A DNA stretch of 35,629 bases from Acholeplasmataceae bacterium (GTDB lineage Bacteria; Bacillota_I; Bacilli_A; Acholeplasmatales; Acholeplasmataceae): positions 1 through 35,629 of the forward strand of contig JALQTF010000059.1 in assembly GCA_023264085.1 (NCBI GenBank). Direction: 5' to 3'. The notes beneath the pieces were generated by a model. It made no database searches. It saw only the letters and a list, made by a program, of their open reading frames with translations, and was not told where the DNA came from. The translations under genes and the position numbers were made by a program. Below, one piece after another: positions 20,093 through 28,687 of this stretch. Every line of letters begins with the position of its first letter. Positions within the stretch are counted from its first letter, which is position 1.

Positions 20093-20830
20093 ATGTTAGA
20101 AAGACTACAAAAAGTACTTGCGAATCATCAAGTTGCATCTAGAAGAAAGTGTGAGACACTTATTTTAGAGGGTAGAGTAAAAGTCAATGGTAATATTGTT
20201 ACTGAATTAGGAACAAAAGTTTCTTTATCAGATCATATTGAAGTTGATGGTAAGAAGATTATTAAGCAAGCATTTACATATGTTTTAATGAATAAACCAA
20301 GAGGCGTTATCTCCTCTGTTTCTGATGATAAAGGACGTAAAACCGTTTTTGATTTACTAAGTAAAGAAGATCAAGAGTCAAGATTATATCCTGTTGGAAG
20401 ACTTGATTATGATACTGCAGGTATATTGCTTATGACAAATGATGGTGCGTTTATGCAAAAAATGACCCATCCAAAGCACCAAATCGATAAAGTTTATCGA
20501 ACGATATGTCAAGGTATCATTACAAGAGATGCAGTGAAAAAATTAAAAACTGGTGTTTCTATTGGTGGTAAACATATTGTTAAAGGTGTTGATGTACGTG
20601 TCTTGGAAAGAAGAATCCCAATGAAAACAAGCTATGTAGAAATTGTTTTAATTGATGGAAAATATCATCAAGTTAAAGAGATGTTTGCATCAGTAGGCTT
20701 TCCAGTAGTAAAACTTACGCGTGTAAAATATGCCTTTCTGGATTTAGAGGGAGTTAAACGCGGATTTTATCGTTATTTAAAAGTACATGAAGTAAAAAAA
20801 TTATTTGGATATCAGTTCAAACATCGCTAA
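20093..20830 (+). CDS. rluB: Ribosomal large-subunit pseudouridine synthase (RluB/RsuA family)
   Basis: MLERLQKVLANHQVASRRKCETLILEGRVKVNG (S4 domain); YPVGRLDYDTAGILLMTNDG. Confidence 0.95.
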   Translation: MLERLQKVLANHQVASRRKCETLILEGRVKVNGNIVTELGTKVSLSDHIEVDGKKIIKQAFTYVLMNKPRGVISSVSDDKGRKTVFDLLSKEDQESRLYPVGRLDYDTAGILLMTNDGAFMQKMTHPKHQIDKVYRTICQGIITRDAVKKLKTGVSIGGKHIVKGVDVRVLERRIPMKTSYVEIVLIDGKYHQVKEMFASVGFPVVKLTRVKYAFLDLEGVKRGFYRYLKVHEVKKLFGYQFKHR

Positions 20831-20885
20831 CGTATTGAGTAAGCGATAAAGATTATGTTATAATAATATAGATATTGGAGGAACT

Positions 20886-21530
20886 ATGCAGCCATTTCAT
20901 ATCGCAATCGATGGCCCAGCCGGTTCAGGTAAAAGTTCGATTAGTAAAGAACTTGCAGTAAAACTTAATTGCATTCATATTGATACTGGTGCAATGTACC
21001 GTGCAGTAACCGCAATCGCACTAAGAAATCAAACACCACTAGATGATGTGAATTCGTATCAGTTTTTAGAATCCTCCAAATTCGTTTACAAAAAAGAATC
21101 TATCTATGTAAATGATGAAAATTTGACAGAAGTCATTAGAGATAAAACGATTAGTCAACATGTGAGTTTAGTCTCGAGTATTAAGTATGTGCGTGAAACA
21201 CTTGTGAAAGTTCAACAAGACATCGCGAAAGATTACGATGTTGTTATGGATGGTAGAGACATTGGTTCAGTTGTATTACCTCATGCACAAGTGAAAATAT
21301 TTTTAACAGCACAAATAGAAGAACGAGCCAAAAGACGCATACATGAAATGGGCTTAGACATTCCATTGAGACAAATGATTGAAGATATTCAAACGAGGGA
21401 TTTTAAAGATTCTACAAGAGCAATATCTCCATTAACAAAGGCTAGCGATGCAATCATTATCGATACAACATATTTAACAAAAAAAGAAGTTATTGAACTC
21501 ATCATGACAGAAATTAATAAGAGGAAATAA
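20886..21530 (+). CDS. cmk: Cytidylate kinase
   Basis: IAIDGPAGSGKSSISKELAVKLNCIHIDTGAMYRAVT...MDGRDIGSVVLPHA. Confidence 0.98.
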   Translation: MQPFHIAIDGPAGSGKSSISKELAVKLNCIHIDTGAMYRAVTAIALRNQTPLDDVNSYQFLESSKFVYKKESIYVNDENLTEVIRDKTISQHVSLVSSIKYVRETLVKVQQDIAKDYDVVMDGRDIGSVVLPHAQVKIFLTAQIEERAKRRIHEMGLDIPLRQMIEDIQTRDFKDSTRAISPLTKASDAIIIDTTYLTKKEVIELIMTEINKRK

Positions 21531-21534
21531 GTAT

Positions 21535-22935
21535 ATGCAAAATATTAATATCCCCCGAGTTGGTCAGATTGTCGAAGGTACAGTCATTAAAGTAGAAGAT
21601 AATACACTCTACATAGACATAAATGCTATGACCGAAGGGAAAATCCATTTAGATAATTATGCAAAACCTTCCCCAAATTCTTTTGTGGGGTTAATTTCTG
21701 TTGGGGACAAATTAAAAGCACGTATTCAAAAAATTACAGATGTGCCTGCTCAAATATTGTTGTCTCGTTTACCAATACTTGAAGATGAGGCATTTGTTAA
21801 ATTAGAAGAAGCAGCTAAAAATAACACCGTCCTAAATTCAAAAGTGAAAAAAGTTGAAGACAAAGGATTACTATTATCAATTGATATGTTTGAGGCATTT
21901 TTGCCTTACAGTCATTTAGATTATGATCTTGCAAAAAATAAAGATCAATTACGCGGGAAATCTCTAGATGTTCAATTATTAGAAGTTTCTAAGAGAGGAC
22001 GCTTTCAAAAAATTATTGCGTCTCGTAAACAAATTTTTGAGAAAGCTAGACAAGATGCTTATGAAGCCCGTGTTAAAGCAAGAGAAGAAGAACTTGCAAC
22101 AATTAAAACAGGCGATATTTTAAAAGGTCAAGTAGAAAAAATAGAAGATTATGCAGCAACAGTAAAATTTAATCATGTTGCTGGATTATTACGCATTTCA
22201 CAAGTGAGTCATTATCGTATTGATAAACTTGTTGATGTATTAACACTTGGTCAAGATGTTGAAGTAAAAGTGATAAAAAAAGAGGGTAATCGTTTAGATT
22301 TATCGATGAAAGCATTAATTCCTACACCTTATGAAGTTTATGCAAAAGAACATCATAAAGGAGAAACCGTTGAAGGTCAAGTTGTACAAAAATTACCATT
22401 TGGTATTATTGTTGAACTTGCAAGAGATGTTAGAGGATTGTTACATCAATCAGAATACTCATGGAATCCAAATGATAATTATGATGCATTTGTAAAAATT
22501 GGTGATACCATTCCTGTAGGAATTTTAAGCATGGATATTAAAAAAGAAAAAATTGCTTTATCAAGACGTGTGCTTATTGATAATCCTTGGAAAGATGTTA
22601 CTGTCAAACGTGGCGATATAATCAAAGTACCTATTACAAGCATTGAACGTAATATGGTGATTGTCAATGTGCAAGGTGCAGATGGTATCATTAAACAAGA
22701 TGAGCTTAGTGTGGATCGTGTATCAAAAATTGATGAAGCATTTGCAGTTGGCGACGAAGTAGAAGCGATCGTTCTTAATGCAGATCATCAAACATGGACA
22801 ATGGAACTTTCTATTAGACGTATGAAAGAAAAAGAGCTTCGTGCTGATTTTGAAAAATTTATGGAACAAGAACAAGTAGATGATTCAGGGACAAAACTTG
22901 GAGAATTATTTGAAGATAAGTTAAAGAAAAAATAA
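21535..22935 (+). CDS. rpsA: S1-domain RNA-binding protein (RpsA/YpfD-like), about five S1 repeats
   Basis: Repeated S1 units (GQIVEGTVIKVEDNTLYIDI; TGDILKGQVEKIEDYAATVKF; KGETVEGQVVQKLPFGIIVEL; RGDIIKVPITSIERNMVIVNV); cmk-rpsA-der order. Confidence 0.92.
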   Translation: MQNINIPRVGQIVEGTVIKVEDNTLYIDINAMTEGKIHLDNYAKPSPNSFVGLISVGDKLKARIQKITDVPAQILLSRLPILEDEAFVKLEEAAKNNTVLNSKVKKVEDKGLLLSIDMFEAFLPYSHLDYDLAKNKDQLRGKSLDVQLLEVSKRGRFQKIIASRKQIFEKARQDAYEARVKAREEELATIKTGDILKGQVEKIEDYAATVKFNHVAGLLRISQVSHYRIDKLVDVLTLGQDVEVKVIKKEGNRLDLSMKALIPTPYEVYAKEHHKGETVEGQVVQKLPFGIIVELARDVRGLLHQSEYSWNPNDNYDAFVKIGDTIPVGILSMDIKKEKIALSRRVLIDNPWKDVTVKRGDIIKVPITSIERNMVIVNVQGADGIIKQDELSVDRVSKIDEAFAVGDEVEAIVLNADHQTWTMELSIRRMKEKELRADFEKFMEQEQVDDSGTKLGELFEDKLKKK

Positions 22936-22937
22936 TT

Positions 22938-24254
22938 ATGGCATTTAAAATTGCAATTGTTGGGCGTCCTAACGTCGGCAAATCAAGTTTATTTAATCGA
23001 CTGATCGGTCAAAGACATGCGATTACAGATGATCAACCAGGTGTCACACGAGATCGTTTGTATGGTCGAGGAGAATGGTTAAATCAATCATTTGAAGTCA
23101 TTGATACAGGGGGCATCGACTACGTTGATGCTCCTTTTTTAACTGAAATCAAAGTTCAAGCAGAAATTGCGATGGATGAGGCAGATGTCATACTGTTTGT
23201 TGTTGATGGTGTTTCAGGTATTCAAGATGCCGATGAGATGGTCGCCAAAATATTAATGAAAAGACAAAAAGAAGTCTTAGTCGTTGTAAACAAAATTGAT
23301 GATCTCTCTAAAATGCCTAATATCTATGAATTTTATGCCCTTGGACTTGGTGATCCAATAGGTATTTCTACCATTCATGGGATTGGTATCGGTGATGTTT
23401 TAGATAAAATAATTGCAATGCATCAACTGCCATTAGAAGCCCATTCAGAAGATGCTATTCATTTTTCAATCGTGGGTAGACCTAATGTGGGTAAATCTTC
23501 TTTGATGAATGCAATATTAAATCAAGAGCGTGTGATTGCTTCTCCAATAAGTGGAACTACAAGAGATGCAATTGACACACAATTTAAACGAAATCAAAAA
23601 GAATATGTCGCAATCGATACCGCGGGCATTAAAAAACGTGGTAAAATTTATGAAAGTTTTGATAAATATGCACTTATACGGGCACGATCTGCATTAGAAA
23701 GATCGGATATTGCATTGCTTGTCATAGATGCTGATGAAGGTGTCATTGAACAAGATTTACATGTTGGTGGGTTAATTGAAGATTATTTTAAATCCGTTGT
23801 GATTGTTGTTAATAAATGGGATTTAGTAGAAAAAAACGATAAGACCATGTCAAAAATGGAAAAAGATATACGTAGCAAATTTCAATTTTTTAGTTATGCA
23901 CCGATTGTCTTTCTTTCTGCAAAAGAAAAAACAAGACTTAATCCATTATTTGATGCGATTGATCTAGCATATTTTAACTATATAAAAGAAATAAAAACTT
24001 CTGTGCTCAACGAAGTCATGCACGAGGCAACATTAAAACATCCCCCTGCGATTTTTAATCATGGACGTGCAAACTTTACGTACATTACACAATCTGGTAT
24101 CAAACCACCAACATTTCAATTGTTTGTAAATCATCCAGATTATGTTCACTTTTCGTATGAACGATATTTGCAAAATGCATTTAGGGAATCCATTGATTTT
24201 ACTGGAACACCCATTAAATTTGTTTTGAGAAAGAAGGTTTCTGATGACATTTAG
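22938..24254 (+). CDS. der: Ribosome-associated GTPase Der (EngA)
   Basis: Two GTPase domains: GRPNVGKSSLFNRLIGQRHAIT and GRPNVGKSSLMNAILNQERVIAS; KH-like C-terminus. Confidence 0.99.
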   Translation: MAFKIAIVGRPNVGKSSLFNRLIGQRHAITDDQPGVTRDRLYGRGEWLNQSFEVIDTGGIDYVDAPFLTEIKVQAEIAMDEADVILFVVDGVSGIQDADEMVAKILMKRQKEVLVVVNKIDDLSKMPNIYEFYALGLGDPIGISTIHGIGIGDVLDKIIAMHQLPLEAHSEDAIHFSIVGRPNVGKSSLMNAILNQERVIASPISGTTRDAIDTQFKRNQKEYVAIDTAGIKKRGKIYESFDKYALIRARSALERSDIALLVIDADEGVIEQDLHVGGLIEDYFKSVVIVVNKWDLVEKNDKTMSKMEKDIRSKFQFFSYAPIVFLSAKEKTRLNPLFDAIDLAYFNYIKEIKTSVLNEVMHEATLKHPPAIFNHGRANFTYITQSGIKPPTFQLFVNHPDYVHFSYERYLQNAFRESIDFTGTPIKFVLRKKVSDDI

Positions 24255-25236
24255 TTTTATAGGTGGTGGTGCTTGGGGAGCAACTCTTGCACAAGTATTA
24301 CTCGATAATGGTCATGATGTCATGATTTATGAGAAAAATCCAAATCATAGAGAGTTGCTAGAAAAACATCAACATCCATTTTTTAAAGTGACATTACCGT
24401 ATGGTATTAAAGTGACAGCACATTTAGAGGATGCATTATCATTTTCACACTATATCGTGTTAGCAGTACCAACTAAATTTTTTAAAAGTTTAGTGGATGA
24501 TATGAAACATATCTTAAAAGATAAAAAAGTATTTATTAATGTCTCAAAAGGATTCATACTTCCTGATTTGCTTACGATGAGTCAATATATGAATCAAGAA
24601 TTACACCAAAAAATAGAGTATTATTTCAGTTTAACTGGGCCTTCTCATGCTGAAGAAGTGATAGAAAGAAATCTTACTTCACTCGTATGCTCTGGTCCAA
24701 ATGTATCTGAGCGTCAAGACATAGCCAATGCCTTTAATAATCGTTATATGAGACTATATATGTCAGATGATTTAATTGGAAGTGAGGTTTCAGGTGCAAC
24801 GAAAAATGCAATCGCAGTTGCCTCTGGTATGCTTACAGCCTTAGAATATGGAGAAAATGCAAGAGCAGCATTACTCACAAAAGGTTTACATGAAATGAAA
24901 CACATCATAAAAGCATTTGGAGGAGACGAAAACACTGCCACAGGTCTCACGGGTATAGGTGATTTGATCGTTACAGGTCTATCCATGCATTCAAGAAATT
25001 TTAAAGCAGGATTAAAGATTGGACAAGGTATGGATCGTGAATCCATTGAACAGCATGAAAAACAAACAATTGAAGGATTTTTAACAATTGAAGCATTATA
25101 TCGATTTAAATTAGCGCATCAATTAAATCTTCCTATTATTGAGACTTCCTATGAAATTATCTTTAATAAGCGAAAAATCAATGAAATTGTTGAAAAAATA
25201 CTCGATCATACGGTAAAATTAGAACAAAATTCATAA
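24244..25236 (+). CDS. gpsA: NAD(P)H-dependent glycerol-3-phosphate dehydrogenase
   Basis: FIGGGAWGATLAQVLLDNGHDV; SGATKNAIAVASGM; GLTGIGDLIVTGLSMHSRN. Confidence 0.98.
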   Translation: MTFSFIGGGAWGATLAQVLLDNGHDVMIYEKNPNHRELLEKHQHPFFKVTLPYGIKVTAHLEDALSFSHYIVLAVPTKFFKSLVDDMKHILKDKKVFINVSKGFILPDLLTMSQYMNQELHQKIEYYFSLTGPSHAEEVIERNLTSLVCSGPNVSERQDIANAFNNRYMRLYMSDDLIGSEVSGATKNAIAVASGMLTALEYGENARAALLTKGLHEMKHIIKAFGGDENTATGLTGIGDLIVTGLSMHSRNFKAGLKIGQGMDRESIEQHEKQTIEGFLTIEALYRFKLAHQLNLPIIETSYEIIFNKRKINEIVEKILDHTVKLEQNS

Positions 25237-25251
25237 AATATGCACTAAAGG

Positions 25252-25280
25252 TTGCATTCTTGCCTTAATGGTGCTATAAT
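25252..25280 (+). promoter_or_regulatory. Promoter of hup
   Basis: TTGCAT, 17-nt spacer, extended -10 TGCTATAAT (TATAAT 25275-25280). Confidence 0.75.
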
Positions 25281-25307
25281 ATAGACAAATTAAAGGGAGG
25301 AAATTCT

Positions 25308-25580
25308 ATGAACAAAACAGAACTCATTGCAGTTTTAGCAAACGAAGCTAAAGTAACACAAAAAGTTGCTGAAGAAGTTTTAAAAGCATTTACTAATGCT
25401 GTATCTGAAACTTTACAAAAAGGCGAAAAAGTTGTTGTTACAGGTTTTGGTACTTTTGAAGTGAGACATCGTGTTGCACGTCAAGGTAAAAATCCTCGTA
25501 CAGGTCAACCAATTACTGTACCTGCACAAAATACACCTGCTTTCAGAGCTGGTAAATTATTAAAAGCTGCAGTTAAATAA
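25308..25580 (+). CDS. hup: HU family DNA-binding protein
   Basis: MNKTELIAVLANEAKVTQKVAEEVLKAFTNAVSETLQKGEKVVVTGFGTFEVRHRVARQGKNPRTGQPI. Confidence 0.98.
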   Translation: MNKTELIAVLANEAKVTQKVAEEVLKAFTNAVSETLQKGEKVVVTGFGTFEVRHRVARQGKNPRTGQPITVPAQNTPAFRAGKLLKAAVK

Positions 25581-25594
25581 TTGATCATGTAAAA

Positions 25595-25622
25595 AGCACA
25601 CAAGAAATTGTGTGTTTTTTTT
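25595..25622 (+). terminator. Intrinsic terminator after hup (GAAA loop)
   Basis: CACACAA-GAAA-TTGTGTG followed by T-run. Confidence 0.85.
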
Positions 25623-25656
25623 GTCTTTTTTTTTATTTTTCATATACAATATAATT

Positions 25657-26592
25657 ATGCTTGAACCAATCTTACTAATTAATGATTTAAATACATGTTC
25701 TCTAGATACCATTAAATCTAGATATCGTGATATACATGCGCAAGATGCGAGTGGTAAAACACTTCTTTTTTATGCTGTTCAAACGCATAGAGATGATGTT
25801 TTGGCTGATTTTGTCTCTCGAGGTGCACGACTATCTGCACGTGATGATCAAGGAGAAACAATTTTATTTGAAGTGATCAGGCGCGCTCGAATCGATTTAT
25901 TAAGGCGGTTAATTGGACTTCAAATTGATATTCGGCAAACTAATGATTTAGGCCAAACACCATTACATATTGCTGCGATGAGCGGACAAGTTGAAATGCT
26001 AAGATTACTTATAGAAAATGGTGCCACGCACCAACAAGATTTATTGGGAAAAAGTCCAATTCATGAAGCTGTCTTAAATGGTAAATTGTTAGCATTGAAA
26101 TTTTTAGTAGAAGAACAACAACAATCCATTTTTATTCAAACACATGATCGTTTGAATTTATTACATTATGCAGTGATGACTTCAAGTGTAGATTTAATCG
26201 AATATCTTATTACAAATGATGTTGATATTAACGGGCTTTCTAGGGATTATGATACCCCATTACATATTGCAGTGAGACATCAAAATATCGACGCCATTCG
26301 AACGTTACTTCATGCGCATGCATTTATGGATATCATGAATAAATTCAAAGTAACTCCGGTGGATGAGGCACAAGAATTTATTGAGATGCAACATGTTTTT
26401 ATTGAATTTAAATATATGCCAACATACGAGGCACATATTAAAAAATATGCTAAAATTATGTCTGTTTTAAATAGAGATAAAGCAATGTTTAGGAAATTAT
26501 CTGAACTAAAAGATCCTGATCCTTTTGATCAATATCAAAAAAAAGCGCATGATTATATCACGCACTATCAATTTCAATCTTTATTTAAATGA
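25657..26592 (+). CDS. Ankyrin-repeat protein
   Basis: Consecutive ankyrin units (DASGKTLLFYAVQTHRDDVLADFVSRGARLSARDDQGETILFEVI..., NDLGQTPLHIAAMSGQVEMLRLLIENGA, YDTPLHIAVRHQNIDAIRTLLHAHA). The ORF-track start (25612) lies inside the hup terminator; ATG 25657 preferred. Confidence 0.9.
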   Translation: MLEPILLINDLNTCSLDTIKSRYRDIHAQDASGKTLLFYAVQTHRDDVLADFVSRGARLSARDDQGETILFEVIRRARIDLLRRLIGLQIDIRQTNDLGQTPLHIAAMSGQVEMLRLLIENGATHQQDLLGKSPIHEAVLNGKLLALKFLVEEQQQSIFIQTHDRLNLLHYAVMTSSVDLIEYLITNDVDINGLSRDYDTPLHIAVRHQNIDAIRTLLHAHAFMDIMNKFKVTPVDEAQEFIEMQHVFIEFKYMPTYEAHIKKYAKIMSVLNRDKAMFRKLSELKDPDPFDQYQKKAHDYITHYQFQSLFK

Positions 26593-27503
26593 GAAAGCTC
26601 AAATTTGGGCTTTTCTTTTTGCCACAATTTTGGTGTTCGGTCTTCATTAAAGATACCCCAATGTTTTTCTTGTTCATCTTTATTATCTGAACCTTTCCAA
26701 GTTTCATCATATGCTTCAAAGAGATACGCTAACATATCTATGTCTTTTAAATATGCATAGATGGCATTTAAATATATGGCTTGATTGATTTCATTTGCTT
26801 CATCTAAAATCATTTGATGATTTGCTTTTGTCGCCCAACCAAACTCAGTAATGATGATTGGTTTATGAGGAAATGTTTCTTTTGTTTCTAATATGTCACG
26901 TTTAGTTTTTTCTATTGCATCTTCTAAATGAAGTGATTGCCATTGAGGATATGAATGAATGCTAATCACATCAACAACATGTGCTAGCCCTTTGTTGTGC
27001 AACCAAAAATATTGTCCCTCACAAAATGTGACAGGTTTATTAATTTTTGATTTTACATAGTTCACATGATCAATAAGAGAAGATTCAGGCATTAAATTTG
27101 GGTGCCAATCAGATGTATTTTCATTACCTACAGAAACTGCAAATACAACGTTATCATAAGTTTTTGCAATATCTATCATGTCATCAAGTTGCTGATAGTT
27201 GTAAACTTTGTGTTGCTTAATCGCTTCATTTGAATGACGACCACCAAAATGACAATTTGGATTATCAATTTCTCCTTTTGGTTCAACACCTAACATGACC
27301 TTTAAATCAATTGCATGGGCTTCAATTAAACGACAAACTTGTTTTACATGATATGAAGTGTCATACATACGAATATGCTTCACGAAAGTTTGAAGGTGTT
27401 TTAAATCTTCTAAAACTTCTTGATCAGACGGGAAAATATGTTGTCTTGGACTTTGTCCTTGGCGGTATCCTGAATAACAAATTGCTGGTTGAAAATGATA
27501 CAT
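26574..27503 (-). CDS. GH17-like glycoside hydrolase/transglycosylase-fold protein without signal peptide
   Basis: AICYSGYRQGQSP...DLKHLQTFVKHIRMYDT; VSVGNENTSDWHP (NE acid/base position); PIIITEFGWATKAN (EFGW nucleophile position); AGGAG SD. Confidence 0.75.
   Translation of the reverse strand: MYHFQPAICYSGYRQGQSPRQHIFPSDQEVLEDLKHLQTFVKHIRMYDTSYHVKQVCRLIEAHAIDLKVMLGVEPKGEIDNPNCHFGGRHSNEAIKQHKVYNYQQLDDMIDIAKTYDNVVFAVSVGNENTSDWHPNLMPESSLIDHVNYVKSKINKPVTFCEGQYFWLHNKGLAHVVDVISIHSYPQWQSLHLEDAIEKTKRDILETKETFPHKPIIITEFGWATKANHQMILDEANEINQAIYLNAIYAYLKDIDMLAYLFEAYDETWKGSDNKDEQEKHWGIFNEDRTPKLWQKEKPKFELSHLNKD
26592..26616. terminator. Candidate bidirectional terminator at the ankyrin/GH17-like convergent junction
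   Basis: Imperfect inverted repeat AGAAAGCTCAAATTTGGGCTTTTCT. Confidence 0.5.
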
Positions 27504-27512
27504 AATGACTCC

Positions 27513-28604
27513 TTAATAAATAAGTAAAATTGAGATGATAGAGATAAGGTTTGTTAAAATGTGTACAAAAGTAACAACAAATAAATTTCTTTCATGTTTG
27601 ACATATAAATATCCAAATACAAATCCCATCACAACATAAGGGATAATATTGATCAATAGATCGATGAAAGAAGGCTCAGATAATACATGGATGATACCAA
27701 ATGCAAAGGATGACACAATCATTGCGATCGTATTATTTTTAAATAAACCAAAAATAGCTTTTCTAAAAATAAGTTCTTCAACAATCGGACCTAATAACAC
27801 AGCGGAGATTATCATAAGTATGACACCATTACCTTGTAAAGATTCCATGATAATGGCTTGATTCATCGCAATTTCAGACTGTGTATTCGTTAGTAGTTGC
27901 ATGACTTCAATGAGCACATTAGAAATGATATTTCCAGCTAAAACATATAAATAGCCAGCAACGATTAAGCTCAACCATTTTGATCGATATGTATTTGCTC
28001 TCTTTATATCAAGTAAAATATATGGTTTTAAAAATATTACAATCACTGGAAATAATAAAAGATACACGAGGAAATTTAATAAACTATTGGCGAATGAACT
28101 AAATTCTAATCGATCTTCTATGGATAATTCATAAACAACAGAGATAGAGGCAATACTATTAGGTAAATGACTGATTGCTGCAGCAATTTGAATCGTTTCA
28201 TTTTCATAATTTGTTAATATAATATCTGAAGTGATTGTAGGTAAGTCATTTACATAAATAAAATCATCAAAGCCTTCATAAACCACTACAAAGTGTGTCT
28301 TTTCAAAAGGATAAGTTTCAAGATCATTGTATTGATCTAAAACTGAATTAGGTAACACGATGAGAATATTGTCATAGTCATTAAAAAGTCTATTGGTATC
28401 ATCTCTTAACGTTACAGTTTCTTTGAGTTCAGGGAATGTTGTTTCTGCAAGTGCATCAAGTGCTAAAAATAGGAATGCAGATAAAATGATCATGACTAAA
28501 AAGTAATAACCAATGGATAGTATAAAACGTCCTTTATTCATTGATTGAGTGGGTTCATTTTCAGTGTTTTTTTGAAATAATTCTTTAAAGTTTAATTGGC
28601 TCAT
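27513..28604 (-). CDS. CPBP-family intramembrane metalloprotease (Abi-like) with N-terminal extracytoplasmic insert
   Basis: EELIFRKAIFGLF (EExxxR), FAFGIIHVL (FxxxH), TFVHILTN; multi-TM. Start at 28604 preferred (GGGAG SD) over 28622. Confidence 0.88.
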   Translation of the reverse strand: MSQLNFKELFQKNTENEPTQSMNKGRFILSIGYYFLVMIILSAFLFLALDALAETTFPELKETVTLRDDTNRLFNDYDNILIVLPNSVLDQYNDLETYPFEKTHFVVVYEGFDDFIYVNDLPTITSDIILTNYENETIQIAAAISHLPNSIASISVVYELSIEDRLEFSSFANSLLNFLVYLLLFPVIVIFLKPYILLDIKRANTYRSKWLSLIVAGYLYVLAGNIISNVLIEVMQLLTNTQSEIAMNQAIIMESLQGNGVILMIISAVLLGPIVEELIFRKAIFGLFKNNTIAMIVSSFAFGIIHVLSEPSFIDLLINIIPYVVMGFVFGYLYVKHERNLFVVTFVHILTNLISIISILLIY

Positions 28605-28687
28605 TTCATCGCTCCCATCCATATTATAACAAAATTACTACCTTTACACTGAAGTTTTCATGATTATGATAAAATAAAACATATCTT

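Noticed and set aside
22479-22691. Minus ORF within rpsA
   Set aside because: Shadow of an S1-domain coding region.
24744-25046. 100-aa minus ORF within gpsA
   Set aside because: Shadow of the conserved GpsA C-terminal domain; no motif.
27311-27861. Plus ORFs 27311-27505 and 27649-27861
   Set aside because: Antisense to the GH17-like and CPBP genes; no credible protein family.
27513-28604. CPBP/Abi gene plus GH17-like and ankyrin genes as a phage-defence cassette
   Set aside because: CPBP proteases have many roles; no nuclease, toxin or nucleotide-signalling partner nearby, so a defence call is not supported.
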